Assembly (NCBI GenBank): GCA_937879875.1
Contig: CALFMN010000073.1
Coordinates: forward strand, 1-12,835
DNA from: an uncultured Chloroflexota bacterium
GTDB taxonomy: Bacteria; Chloroflexota; Dehalococcoidia; CAUJGQ01
Reading direction: 5' to 3'
Length of the DNA stretch: 12,835 bases
Positions 1-6,656 of this stretch are shown in pieces. Position 1 is the first letter of the stretch. The number at the start of each line of letters is the position of its first letter. The position numbers and the translations under genes were made by a program. The notes beneath the pieces were generated by a model. That model was not told where the DNA came from. It did no database searches and saw nothing but the letters and a program-made list of their open reading frames with translations.

Positions 1-29
1 AAGGCTACCTCCCCCGCATAACCTGTCAA
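1..29 (-). promoter_or_regulatory. possible promoter for the next gene leftwards
   Basis: The minus strand has TTGACA at 29-24. A 16-17 bp spacer would put the -10 at 7-1, where only a weak TAGCCT is visible before the window ends. The tandem repeats immediately upstream raise the interest. Too little downstream sequence is present to be sure. Confidence 0.25.
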
Positions 30-38
30 GAGCTATCC

Positions 39-68
39 GGTTACAGGTTGGTTACATGTTGGTTATGG
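39..68. repeat. 11-bp tandem direct repeats, possible regulator site
   Basis: Two near-identical 11-mers differ at one base (GGTTACAGGTT at 39-49, GGTTACATGTT at 50-60), followed by a partial third copy from 61. The 11-bp spacing would put the copies on nearly the same helix face. They lie directly upstream of a minus-strand TTGACA, where an activator would bind. The regulatory role is inference. Confidence 0.45.
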
Positions 69-119
69 GCCGAAAACGTAGCTCTGAACGCGATGCTTGA
101 GCGCTGCCAGCGCGTTGCG

Positions 120-800
120 CTACGCCGCGAAGGCGCGTTCGAGCGCGTCGAGCTGCGTGCCGATGCGCAGGTCCACGCTGCCGCCCTCCACGTCGATGAT
201 GCAGCCGCCCAGCTCGATCGCCGCGTCGGCGTGCACGGGGATCTCGCTGCCCTGCGCCAGCAGCGCCACCGAAACCGCCGGCTCGTCTTCGGGATGCACG
301 CGTACGCGCACGATGCGATTGGCGGCCGCGCGAATACCCGCGCGCACGATCTGCGCCGCCAGCCCGGCATGCTCTTCCGCCGCCGCGCCGATGACTTTGC
401 GCGCCGCGGCCAGCGCGAAGCCGACCGCCTGCTCTTCGAGCCCTTCGAGCAACGCGGTGCGAATCTCGGCGGCCGCGTCCGTCGCCCGGCGCAGCAGCTC
501 AGCGTGCGGCTCAAGTTCCGCGAGCGCGGCGGCATTGCCTTCCGCCTGGCCGGCCGCGAAGCCTTCGCCGTGGGCGCGGGCGCGAATGCCGTCCGCCTCG
601 GCGTGCGCACGGGCGACGATGGCGGCAGCCTGCGCCCGCGCCTCGGCCAGCAGCGCGTTGCCGCGGGTAACAACGTCTTCGGTCAACCGCTCCACCAGAA
701 ACGCCTGCTGGCGCTCGGTCAGGCAGCGGCCCAGCTCGTCGGCGCCCACCACGCCGCCCGTCGCCATGCCCTTAATCAGCCGGTTGCCCAGCAACGCCAT
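120..800 (-). CDS. fliH: flagellar export ATPase regulator FliH
   Basis: This 226-aa protein resembles FliH, the cytoplasmic partner that holds FliI ATPase at the flagellar type III export gate. Its first half (about residues 40-110) is an alanine-, glutamate- and arginine-rich helix with glycines at regular spacing (HGEGFAAGQAEGNAA), the low-complexity pattern typical of FliH. The C-terminal part (about 110-226) fits the globular stalk-like domain shared with the V/F-ATPase E/b subunits. The ATG at 800 is favoured because an in-frame TGA lies 10-12 bases upstream and GAGG sits 7 nt before it. It follows fliG by about 80 bp in the fliF-fliG-fliH order usual for bacteria. FliH sequences diverge quickly, so the call leans partly on position. 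fliI is not seen next to it. Confidence 0.8.
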   Translation of the reverse strand: MALLGNRLIKGMATGGVVGADELGRCLTERQQAFLVERLTEDVVTRGNALLAEARAQAAAIVARAHAEADGIRARAHGEGFAAGQAEGNAAALAELEPHAELLRRATDAAAEIRTALLEGLEEQAVGFALAAARKVIGAAAEEHAGLAAQIVRAGIRAAANRIVRVRVHPEDEPAVSVALLAQGSEIPVHADAAIELGGCIIDVEGGSVDLRIGTQLDALERAFAA

Positions 801-880
801 GCCTTCGCCTCAATATGGGCTGGCGCCGATCCGTGCGCCCCTGCACGCATTTCTACGCCCTTCGCCCTTCGCCCGAATCC

Positions 881-1903
881 CTACAAAACGTCGTCGTCGC
901 CGCGGGAGATGACGATCTCTTCGGCCTCGTCCAGCGTGCGGATGATGTTGACGATGTTGCCCTGCGCCGCCTCGACGTTCTTGATCCGCACCGGACCCAT
1001 CACCGCCATGTCCTCTTCCAGCATCTTGGCCGAGCGCTCGGACATGTTCTTGAGGATGCGGCGCTTGACCTCTTCGCCCGCGCCCTTCAGCGCCAGCCCG
1101 AGATCCTTCGTGTCCACGTCGCGCAGCACGCGCTGGATCGAACGATCGTCGAGCATGACGATGTTCTCGAAGACGAACATCTGCTTGCGGATCTCGTCCG
1201 CGAGATGCGGCTCCAACCGGTCCAGCGTGTCCAGGATCGAACGCTCGGTCACGCGGTCCACGCTCTTTAAGAGCTTCACCAGCGCGTCCGGCCCGCCCGA
1301 CTGCTTCAAATCCGAGCGCTGCGTCAGCACCGTCGCCAGCTTGCGCTGCATCAGCTCCTCGACCTCTTTGACCACTTCCGGCGCCGTGCGCTCCATGCGC
1401 GCGATGCGCAGCGCCACTTCGGCCTGCTGGTTGGGCGGGAGCTGCGCCAGCACGGCGGCGGCGCGATCGGTGGCGACATACGACAGAATCAGGGCCACGG
1501 CCTGCGGATGCTCGTTGGCGAGGAAGGAGACGAGCTGCGCCGGGTCCAGCTCGCGGGCGAAGCTGAACGGCACGGTCTTGAAGGTGTCGAAGATCTTCTC
1601 GGCGATCTGGTGCGCCTTGTCCACACCGAACGCCTTTTCGAGGATCTCCATCGCCGCGTCGATGCCGCCGGTGGAGACGTAGTCCTGCGAAAGCGCGACT
1701 TTGTAGGCCTCTTCCATCAGCGCGTCGCGGATGTCGGACGAGAGCGTGCCGAGGTTGGTGATCTCCCAGGTCAGCCGCTCGACCTCGTGGTCTTTGAAGC
1801 GCGGCAGCAGCTTGCCTGAGACTTCAGGACCGAGGGCGATCAGCAGCCCCGCGGCTTTCTGTGCGCCGGGCATCTTGCGCGGGTTGCGCGTGTCTATCGG
1901 CAT
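881..1903 (-). CDS. fliG: flagellar motor switch protein FliG
   Basis: This 340-aa protein is FliG, the rotor component that interacts with the stator for torque and links the FliF ring to FliM. All three domains are visible: an N-terminal FliF-binding domain (about 10-110), a middle domain with the EHPQ motif at 131-134, and a C-terminal torque domain. A GG hinge is at 203-204, MFVFENI is at 242-248, and the charged helix follows (around 280-306, ending MLEEDMAVMGPVR). The length is normal for the family (about 330-340 aa). The start lies 3 bp after the fliF stop, so the two genes are almost certainly cotranscribed and translationally linked. No defect is visible, and the torque helix keeps its charged residues. 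Confidence 0.97.
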   Translation of the reverse strand: MPIDTRNPRKMPGAQKAAGLLIALGPEVSGKLLPRFKDHEVERLTWEITNLGTLSSDIRDALMEEAYKVALSQDYVSTGGIDAAMEILEKAFGVDKAHQIAEKIFDTFKTVPFSFARELDPAQLVSFLANEHPQAVALILSYVATDRAAAVLAQLPPNQQAEVALRIARMERTAPEVVKEVEELMQRKLATVLTQRSDLKQSGGPDALVKLLKSVDRVTERSILDTLDRLEPHLADEIRKQMFVFENIVMLDDRSIQRVLRDVDTKDLGLALKGAGEEVKRRILKNMSERSAKMLEEDMAVMGPVRIKNVEAAQGNIVNIIRTLDEAEEIVISRGDDDVL

Positions 1904-1906
1904 CGC

Positions 1907-3568
1907 CTAGTTCCGCCTGCGGTCGTCTTGCGCCATCCAGTCGTGGATAATCTCCACCAACGCCTCGGGGTTGGCGTTGGCCAGGTTCGTCATGCGATCG
2001 GTGACTTCATTGCGCCGGCGCGTCATCTCGATCTGCTCGGGTGGAATCTGCGGCTCGGCGATCAGCCGCTGACCGTTTGCTTCCGGCAGGGCGCTTTCGC
2101 CGCCGCCCGCGTTGAGCGCGTAGGCCTGCGCCGCCGTGCCCGCGGGCAACGCAGCCTGCGTGGCGAGCACGAGCGTCCTGCCCGCCGGCGGAGTGGCTAT
2201 GCCCTTCGACATGCGCCAGACCGCGATCAGGATGACGAGCGCTACCAGCATCGGCACGAGCACCTTGGCGTACTTGCCGATCAGGTCGAAGAGACTGGTT
2301 TTGGCCGGCGGCAGCGCGTTGGCCTGCGCGGCAGAGAAGCTGGCCGTGCTCACCACGATCTGGTCGCCGCGGTTCTGGTCGATGCCGGCCGCCGCGGCGA
2401 GCGAGTCGCGCAGCGCCGCCGCGTCGTCCGCACTGATGCTCGAATCGAGCAGCACGGAGACGGAGAGCCGCTTGATCTGCCCCGGCGGCACGGTCGATTG
2501 CGTGGTCGTGCGCGAGATCTCGTAGTTGGTGGTCGTTTCGGTGTGCTGATAGGCCGAATTGCCGTTGGCGCCCGCGGCCGGCGTGGCGCCGGCGCGCACG
2601 CCCGGCACGTTGCTGGCGGAGCCCGCGGTGCCGCCCGAGCCCGCCTGGCCCGCGCCGGCGAAACTCTCGGTTACGCTCGAGCTGGAGCGCTGCACGCCCT
2701 GGCCGTTCGTCTGCGGCTGGAAGGTCTCGCTCGACGTTTGTTGCTGCGAGAAGTCGAGGTCGGCCTTGACGCGCACGGCGCTGCGGTTCGGCCCCGCCAC
2801 TTTGTCCAGCAGCGATTGCAGGTTGGTCTCGATCCCTTGCTCGACCTTGTGCTGCATGTCGAGCTGCGATGTGCTGAGGCCGCTGGCGCCGTCGTCGGTG
2901 GCGCCGCCGTCCCAGAGCAGCTTGCCTGAGTCGTCGACGATCGTGATGTTCTTCTCGTCCAGCCCCTCGACAGAGCGGGAAATGAGATGCGCAATGCCTT
3001 TGAGCTGGCTGCCGTCCAGCGTGTTGCCGGGCCGCAGTTGCAACAGCACGGAGGCGGTGGCCGGTTTCTGGTCCTGCACAAAAAGCTGGTTCTGCGGCAC
3101 GACGATGCTGACGCGCGAGTTCGAGACCTGCGAGAGCGTGTTGATCGTGCGCGTCAGCTCGCCTTCGAGCGCCCGCTGGTAGTTGACGTTTTGCTGGAAG
3201 TCCGTGACGCCGAACGAGGTCTTGTCGAACAGCTCGAAGCCGACGGCGCCGCCCTGCGGCAGGCCTTTGGACGCCAGCTTCAGCCGCGCGTCGGCCACAT
3301 TGGCGGGCGGTACTTTGACCGTGGTGCCGTCGGGTGTGACCTGGTAGGGGATGTTGTTCGCCTTGAGCTGGTCGGCGACGGCGCTGGCGTCCTTGGGGTC
3401 GAGATTGGTGTAGGCCGTGACGAAGGTCTGCTGCCCGCTCATGCGCAGGTAGATGAAGGAGAAGACGAGCGCGCCGGCGGCGAGCCCGACGATGGCGAGC
3501 TGCTGCGTGCGGCTGAGCCGGCCCCAGAGCTGGCGTAGCTGGGCGATGGTTTGCCTGACGAAGCCCAT
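1907..3568 (-). CDS. fliF: flagellar MS-ring protein FliF
   Basis: This is FliF, the inner-membrane MS-ring protein on which the basal body is built. From the chosen start it has 553 aa. A transmembrane segment lies at about 24-42 (IVGLAAGALVFSFIYL). The YscJ/FliF ring-building region follows, with YTNLDPKDASAVADQL, the GLPQGG and VGFELFD blocks and VNYQRALEGELTRTI. A glycine/serine-rich central region comes next, then a second membrane segment (VLVPMLVALVILIAVW) and a C-terminal FliG-binding tail (PEALVEIIHDWMAQD). The frame stays open 18 codons further upstream, but the ATG at 3568 begins the family-like sequence MGFVRQTIAQLRQLW and has a G-rich ribosome-binding stretch before it. fliE and flgBC, common upstream partners, are absent; the non-flagellar DNA starts here instead. 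Confidence 0.96.
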   Translation of the reverse strand: MGFVRQTIAQLRQLWGRLSRTQQLAIVGLAAGALVFSFIYLRMSGQQTFVTAYTNLDPKDASAVADQLKANNIPYQVTPDGTTVKVPPANVADARLKLASKGLPQGGAVGFELFDKTSFGVTDFQQNVNYQRALEGELTRTINTLSQVSNSRVSIVVPQNQLFVQDQKPATASVLLQLRPGNTLDGSQLKGIAHLISRSVEGLDEKNITIVDDSGKLLWDGGATDDGASGLSTSQLDMQHKVEQGIETNLQSLLDKVAGPNRSAVRVKADLDFSQQQTSSETFQPQTNGQGVQRSSSSVTESFAGAGQAGSGGTAGSASNVPGVRAGATPAAGANGNSAYQHTETTTNYEISRTTTQSTVPPGQIKRLSVSVLLDSSISADDAAALRDSLAAAAGIDQNRGDQIVVSTASFSAAQANALPPAKTSLFDLIGKYAKVLVPMLVALVILIAVWRMSKGIATPPAGRTLVLATQAALPAGTAAQAYALNAGGGESALPEANGQRLIAEPQIPPEQIEMTRRRNEVTDRMTNLANANPEALVEIIHDWMAQDDRRRN

Positions 3569-3741
3569 GCGGACCCCCGAAACGGCGCGGCGGCGCTGCC
3601 CCGGGCAGACGCCCGCCGACAAGCCGAGTCTACGAGCGGCGGCCCGAGCGGTTCATTCGGAGAAACCCGGAAATCGCGCCCGCCGAATCAAGCTGGATGG
3701 GGTGCGCACGGTAGGTCAGCAATGAGCGCCCACCGGAGCAC

Positions 3742-3750
3742 TGCTACGAT
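3742..3750 (+). promoter_or_regulatory. extended -10 promoter of the AbrB-like gene
   Basis: TGCTACGAT matches the TGnTAnnnT extended -10 form, which can work without a good -35; none is visible. Transcription would start near 3757, giving a leader of about 25 nt with the Shine-Dalgarno inside it. Both upstream ATGs (3722, 3749) would then lie at or before the start site. Confidence 0.35.
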
Positions 3751-3770
3751 GTCCGCACGACTACTTGACC

Positions 3771-3775
3771 GGAGG
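3771..3775 (+). promoter_or_regulatory. Shine-Dalgarno fixing a GTG start
   Basis: GGAGG lies 6 nt before the GTG at 3782. This is the best-placed ribosome-binding site in the open frame, and it places the start exactly at the beginning of the AbrB fold rather than at the upstream ATGs. Confidence 0.7.
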
Positions 3776-3781
3776 CAATCG

Positions 3782-4072
3782 GTGGCGACCGCACACATCG
3801 ACGAACGCGGGCGGCTGCTCATTCCGCCGTCAATGCAGCGCAGGCTCGGACTCCGGCCGGGCGCGATTGTCTCTCTGCGCATACGCGGCCGTTCGCTGGA
3901 GATCAGCGCCGAGCCGGAGCGGCTCGGCCCGGTCGCCCAGGCAGCCTGGGCCGCGCATGATGCCGGCGATGCCGTCCCGCTCGCCGAGATTGAGGCGCGC
4001 TTCGGCCTGAAACGGCGCAAGCCGGCGGTGCGGAGGGCAGCGTGGCTGCGCCGGCGTACACGGTCAGCCTGA
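3782..4072 (+). CDS. AbrB/MazE-type antitoxin
   Basis: This 96-aa protein begins with a SpoVT-AbrB swapped-hairpin DNA-binding domain (residues 1-43: ATAHIDERGRLLIPPSMQRR, then LGLRPGAIVSLRI). Its tail (about 50-75, AWAAHDAGDAVPLAEIEARF) resembles the toxin-neutralising end of AbrB-type antitoxins. Such proteins repress their own operon and cover the partner toxin. A second reading frame starts inside its 3' end and looks like the beginning of a RelE/ParE-type toxin, supporting a toxin-antitoxin origin. Base composition is GC-rich like the flagellar genes, so it may predate the restriction island next to it. It could also be a stand-alone AbrB-type regulator. Confidence 0.75.
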   Translation: MATAHIDERGRLLIPPSMQRRLGLRPGAIVSLRIRGRSLEISAEPERLGPVAQAAWAAHDAGDAVPLAEIEARFGLKRRKPAVRRAAWLRRRTRSA

Positions 4073-4263
4073 GCGTCGCCGCGGTCGAAGGTCTGCTGGC
4101 GATGCGGCCTTTAGCGCGGCGAGCACCGAGGGTGATCCACGCACTGTGCAGACGTCAGATGCGTCGGAGCATCCACCTCACTGAACCACGCCGAGCGCGC
4201 GGCTCGCCGCCGGCATACAATCTCACAATGGGTCCATCAGGATGCTGCCGAGTGAACACGTAA
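4042..4263 (+). pseudogene. truncated RelE/ParE-type toxin remnant
   Basis: A GTG at 4042 preceded by GGAGGG (4032-4037) opens a 73-aa frame overlapping the antitoxin gene by 31 bp, the usual coupling of such pairs. The first 33 or so residues (AYTVSLSVAAVEGLLAMRPL, then ARRAPRVIHAL) read like the first strand and helical hairpin of RelE/ParE toxins. After about residue 36 the similarity stops: no catalytic strands and no family-like C-terminus appear in this or the neighbouring frames. The break falls close to the end of the HARE-HTH gene on the other strand (4155), suggesting the restriction island cut the toxin gene. The RelE assignment rests on a short stretch, so it is tentative. Confidence 0.4.
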
Positions 4264-4409
4264 AGCCGTGCACTCATCGTCACATGCGGCGTTCGGCCTT
4301 TTGACTCCAGTAACCCACGATCGATGGCTTCGGTGGTTATCTCCTTGGCTGTCAGAGGCTGTTCGAAGGACCCCAGCACAGCCAGAGCGGCCGAGACGTA
4401 GTTCTCCAT
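4155..4409 (-). CDS. HARE-HTH winged-helix protein
   Basis: This 84-aa protein is almost entirely one HARE-HTH domain: an N-terminal helix (ENYVSAALAVLGSFEQPL), the TAKEITTEAIDRGLLESKG core, then TPHVTMSARLYVFTR and a wing ending RARRGSVRW. HARE-HTH domains are known from restriction systems and chromatin proteins (HB1/ASXL), where they are proposed to read or respond to DNA modification. Here it stands alone, divergent from a fused methyltransferase-specificity gene, and could act as a controller of that gene or as an accessory DNA reader; neither is shown. The ATG at 4409 has GAGG 11 nt upstream, a long spacing. No in-frame start codon lies close upstream. Composition is less GC-rich than the flagellar genes. 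Confidence 0.75.
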   Translation of the reverse strand: MENYVSAALAVLGSFEQPLTAKEITTEAIDRGLLESKGRTPHVTMSARLYVFTRQHPDGPIVRLYAGGEPRARRGSVRWMLRRI

Positions 4410-4466
4410 GGGGCGAGAAGCCTCGTTGTCCCTGGCCGATCACCATCAAATGATCGAGCCATCGTA

Positions 4467-4495
4467 ATTATGACGAGTCCGGCAAGGGCTCGCCA
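4467..4495 (-). promoter_or_regulatory. possible promoter of the HARE-HTH gene
   Basis: The minus strand has CATAAT (4472-4467, 5 of 6 to consensus) with a weak TGGCGA 17 bp upstream (4495-4490). The leader would be about 50 nt and contains a GATCA/TGATC inverted pair (4438-4442 and 4451-4455). Confidence 0.3.
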
Positions 4496-4505
4496 TCGGG
4501 AAGGG

Positions 4506-4534
4506 TTGCGAGGCTCGTTAGTGGCCTATATATT
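4506..4534 (+). promoter_or_regulatory. promoter of the M-S fusion gene
   Basis: TTGCGA (4506-4511), a 17-bp spacer and TATATT (4529-4534) give a good sigma-70-type promoter. Transcription would begin near 4541, 37 nt before the chosen ATG at 4578. The frame open from 4470 would start upstream of this promoter, arguing for the internal start. Confidence 0.55.
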
Positions 4535-4550
4535 GACGACTATATCGTCA
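4534..4550. promoter_or_regulatory. inverted-repeat operator over the start site
   Basis: TGACGA-CTATA-TCGTCA has perfect 6-bp arms around a 5-bp AT-rich centre. It abuts the -10 and covers the predicted start of transcription, the classic place for a repressor. The likely binder is the divergently encoded HARE-HTH protein or the methyltransferase itself; this is inference. Confidence 0.5.
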
Positions 4551-4577
4551 CTCCAGACACTAGAGTCGGAGACGCAA

Positions 4578-6656
4578 ATGCAGCTCTCCCTCCTCCCATC
4601 CACGGAGGCCGCGCCCGACCGACGGTCGCTGCGGCAGCTCATCCACCAAATGAACCGCGCGTTTCGCGACTCGGAGGGCGGAGGCATTGTCGAGCGCTTT
4701 GAGGCGGTCTCGAAGCTGCTGTTTACCAAGATCATGGATGAGAGAGAGTTAGAGAGTCATTGGGACGGCCGGCCATCCAAGTCTTCACCAGAGTTCCGCT
4801 GGTGCCCCGGTGACACCGAAGGAACCGTTTACCAGCGTGTGCTCAGTATATGGAGACGAACAACCGCCGGCCATGAGGGAATTGCTGATGGGGAGCGGGG
4901 AAGCTTTCCCAAGGACGTACGAGCCGTGGCGAGGGTAGCCACGCTCCTAGGCAACATCGATCTACGCTCAGTAGGATCGGATGTCAAGGGCGATGTCTAC
5001 GAGGATATCCTGCGGAACACTTTTGAGAAGAACGAGAATCAGCAGTTTTTCACTCCTCGCCAAATAGTCGACCTCATCGTGGATCTGTGCTGTCCCTCCC
5101 TAGACGATGATATCTGCGATCCGGCTTGCGGCAGCGGAGGATTCTTAGTAGCCACCCTCTCAAGACTTCTCAGAGGTGATGCAGCCACTTCACGGCGTAC
5201 TCAATCCATACGCGGCGCCGACGTTGACGAGCGCATGGCTTGGGTGGCACGCATGAACATGCTGATGCACGGGGGCGAACCATCCGCCATCTGCCACCTG
5301 CCAAGTGCCGGCTCGCTTGGTCCGCAGGCGTCGACTACCTGCCTCCCGCCACAGTCCTTTGATCTGATTCTTACGAATCCCCCCTTCGGGAGTGACCTCA
5401 CCGATCGCGAAGTGCTGGCGGGATACGAGACGGGTCGCGGCCGCCTTTCTAGACGGCGGAGCATTCTCTTCGTGGAATGCTGCCTGCGGCTGCTGCGCCC
5501 AGGTGGTCGTCTGGCGATCGTGCTTGACGACAGCGTTCTGAACCTGCCAACCAACGACGACGTCCGAAGGCTGATACGGAAGCGCGCCGTCATCGAGGCG
5601 GTCATAAGCCTCCCGGAAGTTGCGTTCATGCCCTACTCCACGGCCAAGTGCTCGATCCTGATTGCACGGTCGCGGCTGTCGCAGGCTGAGACCACAGGGC
5701 CTGTATTCATGGCCGAGGTAGACGAAGTCGGCATCCGCCCAAACGGCGATCCGCTCTATGCCGATGAGTACGGAGAAGGGGGACAGCCGAGGCTCAAGAC
5801 CGATCTGCCCGCAGTTCTTCAAAGCTATCGATCATTCCGGGACTGCGGTTCGCTGGGAAGTCAACCCGCGAGCCCTGTCGTCTTTGCCGCGGATATTGAG
5901 GCCCACCTAAGCGAGCCCGACGGGACAAGACTCGACGTAAACTTCTACCACCCGGCCCGGTCGGCCGCACAGGCACAGCTCGGCCATAGCAGGTACCCAC
6001 TGGCTCGACTTGGGGAACTCGTCCAGATAGACAATTCTGGAGTTAACCCTGCCTCAGAGTTTGGCGACTTGGCGGTGCGCTGGATCGGACTCGGCGACAT
6101 CGAATCCGTCACTGGCCGTTACGAAGTGAGGCAGATGCCGGGTGATCGAATAAAGTCGAGTGCACATGGGTTCAAGTCCGGCGACATCCTCTTCTCGCGG
6201 CTCCGGCCGAAGCTTCGTAAAACCGTGTTTATCCCAGCAGGAGATGAAGGGGGTATCTGCTCCTCGGAACTTCTCGTGCTCCGGCTCGCGCCACAGCGGG
6301 CCACCGCCATCCTTCCGGAATTCCTAGCGTATCTATTGCGCAGTGACCTCGCCTACGGTCAACTTGTCTACCAGGTCACCGGCATCGGCCGCCCGCGCGT
6401 CTCGGTCGACGCCGTCAAGCATGTCATGTTGCCCCTGCCTCCTATATGTGACCAAACGGAACTCCTAGGCAGGCTGCACAGGGCCCACGCCGAGGCTGCG
6501 TACCTGCGGGCGCAAGCCCACCAAAACCACCAGGACGCTCACCAGAAGATCGAGCGAGCATACGATGAACTCATCGGCCACATGTTTGAGCAGCCTCCCA
6601 GCCAGTATGCGCCAGGCATGTCCCACCCCCTAGAAAGTAGGCCAACGCCGTGGTGA
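4578..6656 (+). CDS. fused N6-adenine methyltransferase / specificity protein
   Basis: This 692-aa protein joins a Type I-like HsdM to half an HsdS. A helical HsdM N-domain (about 10-60) leads to the N6-adenine methyltransferase core, with FEKNENQQFFTPRQIVDL, the SAM-binding motif DPACGSGGF at about 181-189 and catalytic NPPF at about 267-270. From about 472 a single target-recognition domain follows (YPLARLGELV, GLGDI, SGDILFSRLRP, GIGRPRVSVDAVKHVMLPLP). It ends in a helix with heptad-like character (about 635-675), as in HsdS spacers. One target domain implies action as a dimer on a symmetric or two-part site. The ATG at 4578 has GGAG 7 nt upstream; the frame is open from 4470. The next gene overlaps its stop. 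No HsdR helicase is in the window. A Type IIG enzyme is disfavoured because I see no nuclease motif in this chain. Confidence 0.85.
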   Translation: MQLSLLPSTEAAPDRRSLRQLIHQMNRAFRDSEGGGIVERFEAVSKLLFTKIMDERELESHWDGRPSKSSPEFRWCPGDTEGTVYQRVLSIWRRTTAGHEGIADGERGSFPKDVRAVARVATLLGNIDLRSVGSDVKGDVYEDILRNTFEKNENQQFFTPRQIVDLIVDLCCPSLDDDICDPACGSGGFLVATLSRLLRGDAATSRRTQSIRGADVDERMAWVARMNMLMHGGEPSAICHLPSAGSLGPQASTTCLPPQSFDLILTNPPFGSDLTDREVLAGYETGRGRLSRRRSILFVECCLRLLRPGGRLAIVLDDSVLNLPTNDDVRRLIRKRAVIEAVISLPEVAFMPYSTAKCSILIARSRLSQAETTGPVFMAEVDEVGIRPNGDPLYADEYGEGGQPRLKTDLPAVLQSYRSFRDCGSLGSQPASPVVFAADIEAHLSEPDGTRLDVNFYHPARSAAQAQLGHSRYPLARLGELVQIDNSGVNPASEFGDLAVRWIGLGDIESVTGRYEVRQMPGDRIKSSAHGFKSGDILFSRLRPKLRKTVFIPAGDEGGICSSELLVLRLAPQRATAILPEFLAYLLRSDLAYGQLVYQVTGIGRPRVSVDAVKHVMLPLPPICDQTELLGRLHRAHAEAAYLRAQAHQNHQDAHQKIERAYDELIGHMFEQPPSQYAPGMSHPLESRPTPW

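Larger units (their letters stand above)
1..119. other. gene-free left edge with direct repeats
   Basis: No coding region is supported here. fliI commonly follows fliH, but no fliI start is visible. Positions 39-68 carry an 11-bp unit three times in tandem (GGTTACAGGTT, GGTTACATGTT, then a degraded copy starting GGTTAT). Positions 20-26 and 43-49 (AACCTGT/ACAGGTT) form an inverted pair, and 101-113 is a short palindrome (GCGCTG C CAGCGC) just after the fliH stop. A consensus TTGACA on the minus strand lies at 24-29. Confidence 0.6.
3569..3781. other. divergent intergenic region, fliF / antitoxin
   Basis: This stretch of about 210 bp separates minus-strand fliF from the plus-strand AbrB-like gene. 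Open reading is possible here in both directions, but no recognisable protein is encoded. An extended -10 (TGCTACGAT) for the plus-strand gene lies at 3742-3750. I see no clear promoter for fliF. Confidence 0.5.

Noticed and set aside
48..1682. Long plus-strand reading frame opposite fliH and fliG
   Set aside because: Antisense frame in GC-rich DNA, rich in R, A and S, spanning two clear genes; no domain seen.
4237..4449. 70-aa minus-strand frame overlapping the HARE-HTH gene
   Set aside because: Different frame of the same strand with no family pattern; the HARE-HTH frame has a clear domain.
4470..4577. N-terminal extension of the methyltransferase from the ATG at 4470
   Set aside because: It lies upstream of the predicted promoter and start site and lacks a ribosome-binding site; the ATG at 4578 has GGAG.
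5190..5822. 210-aa minus-strand frame inside the methyltransferase gene
   Set aside because: Lies opposite the SAM-binding and catalytic motifs of the real gene and has no domain of its own.
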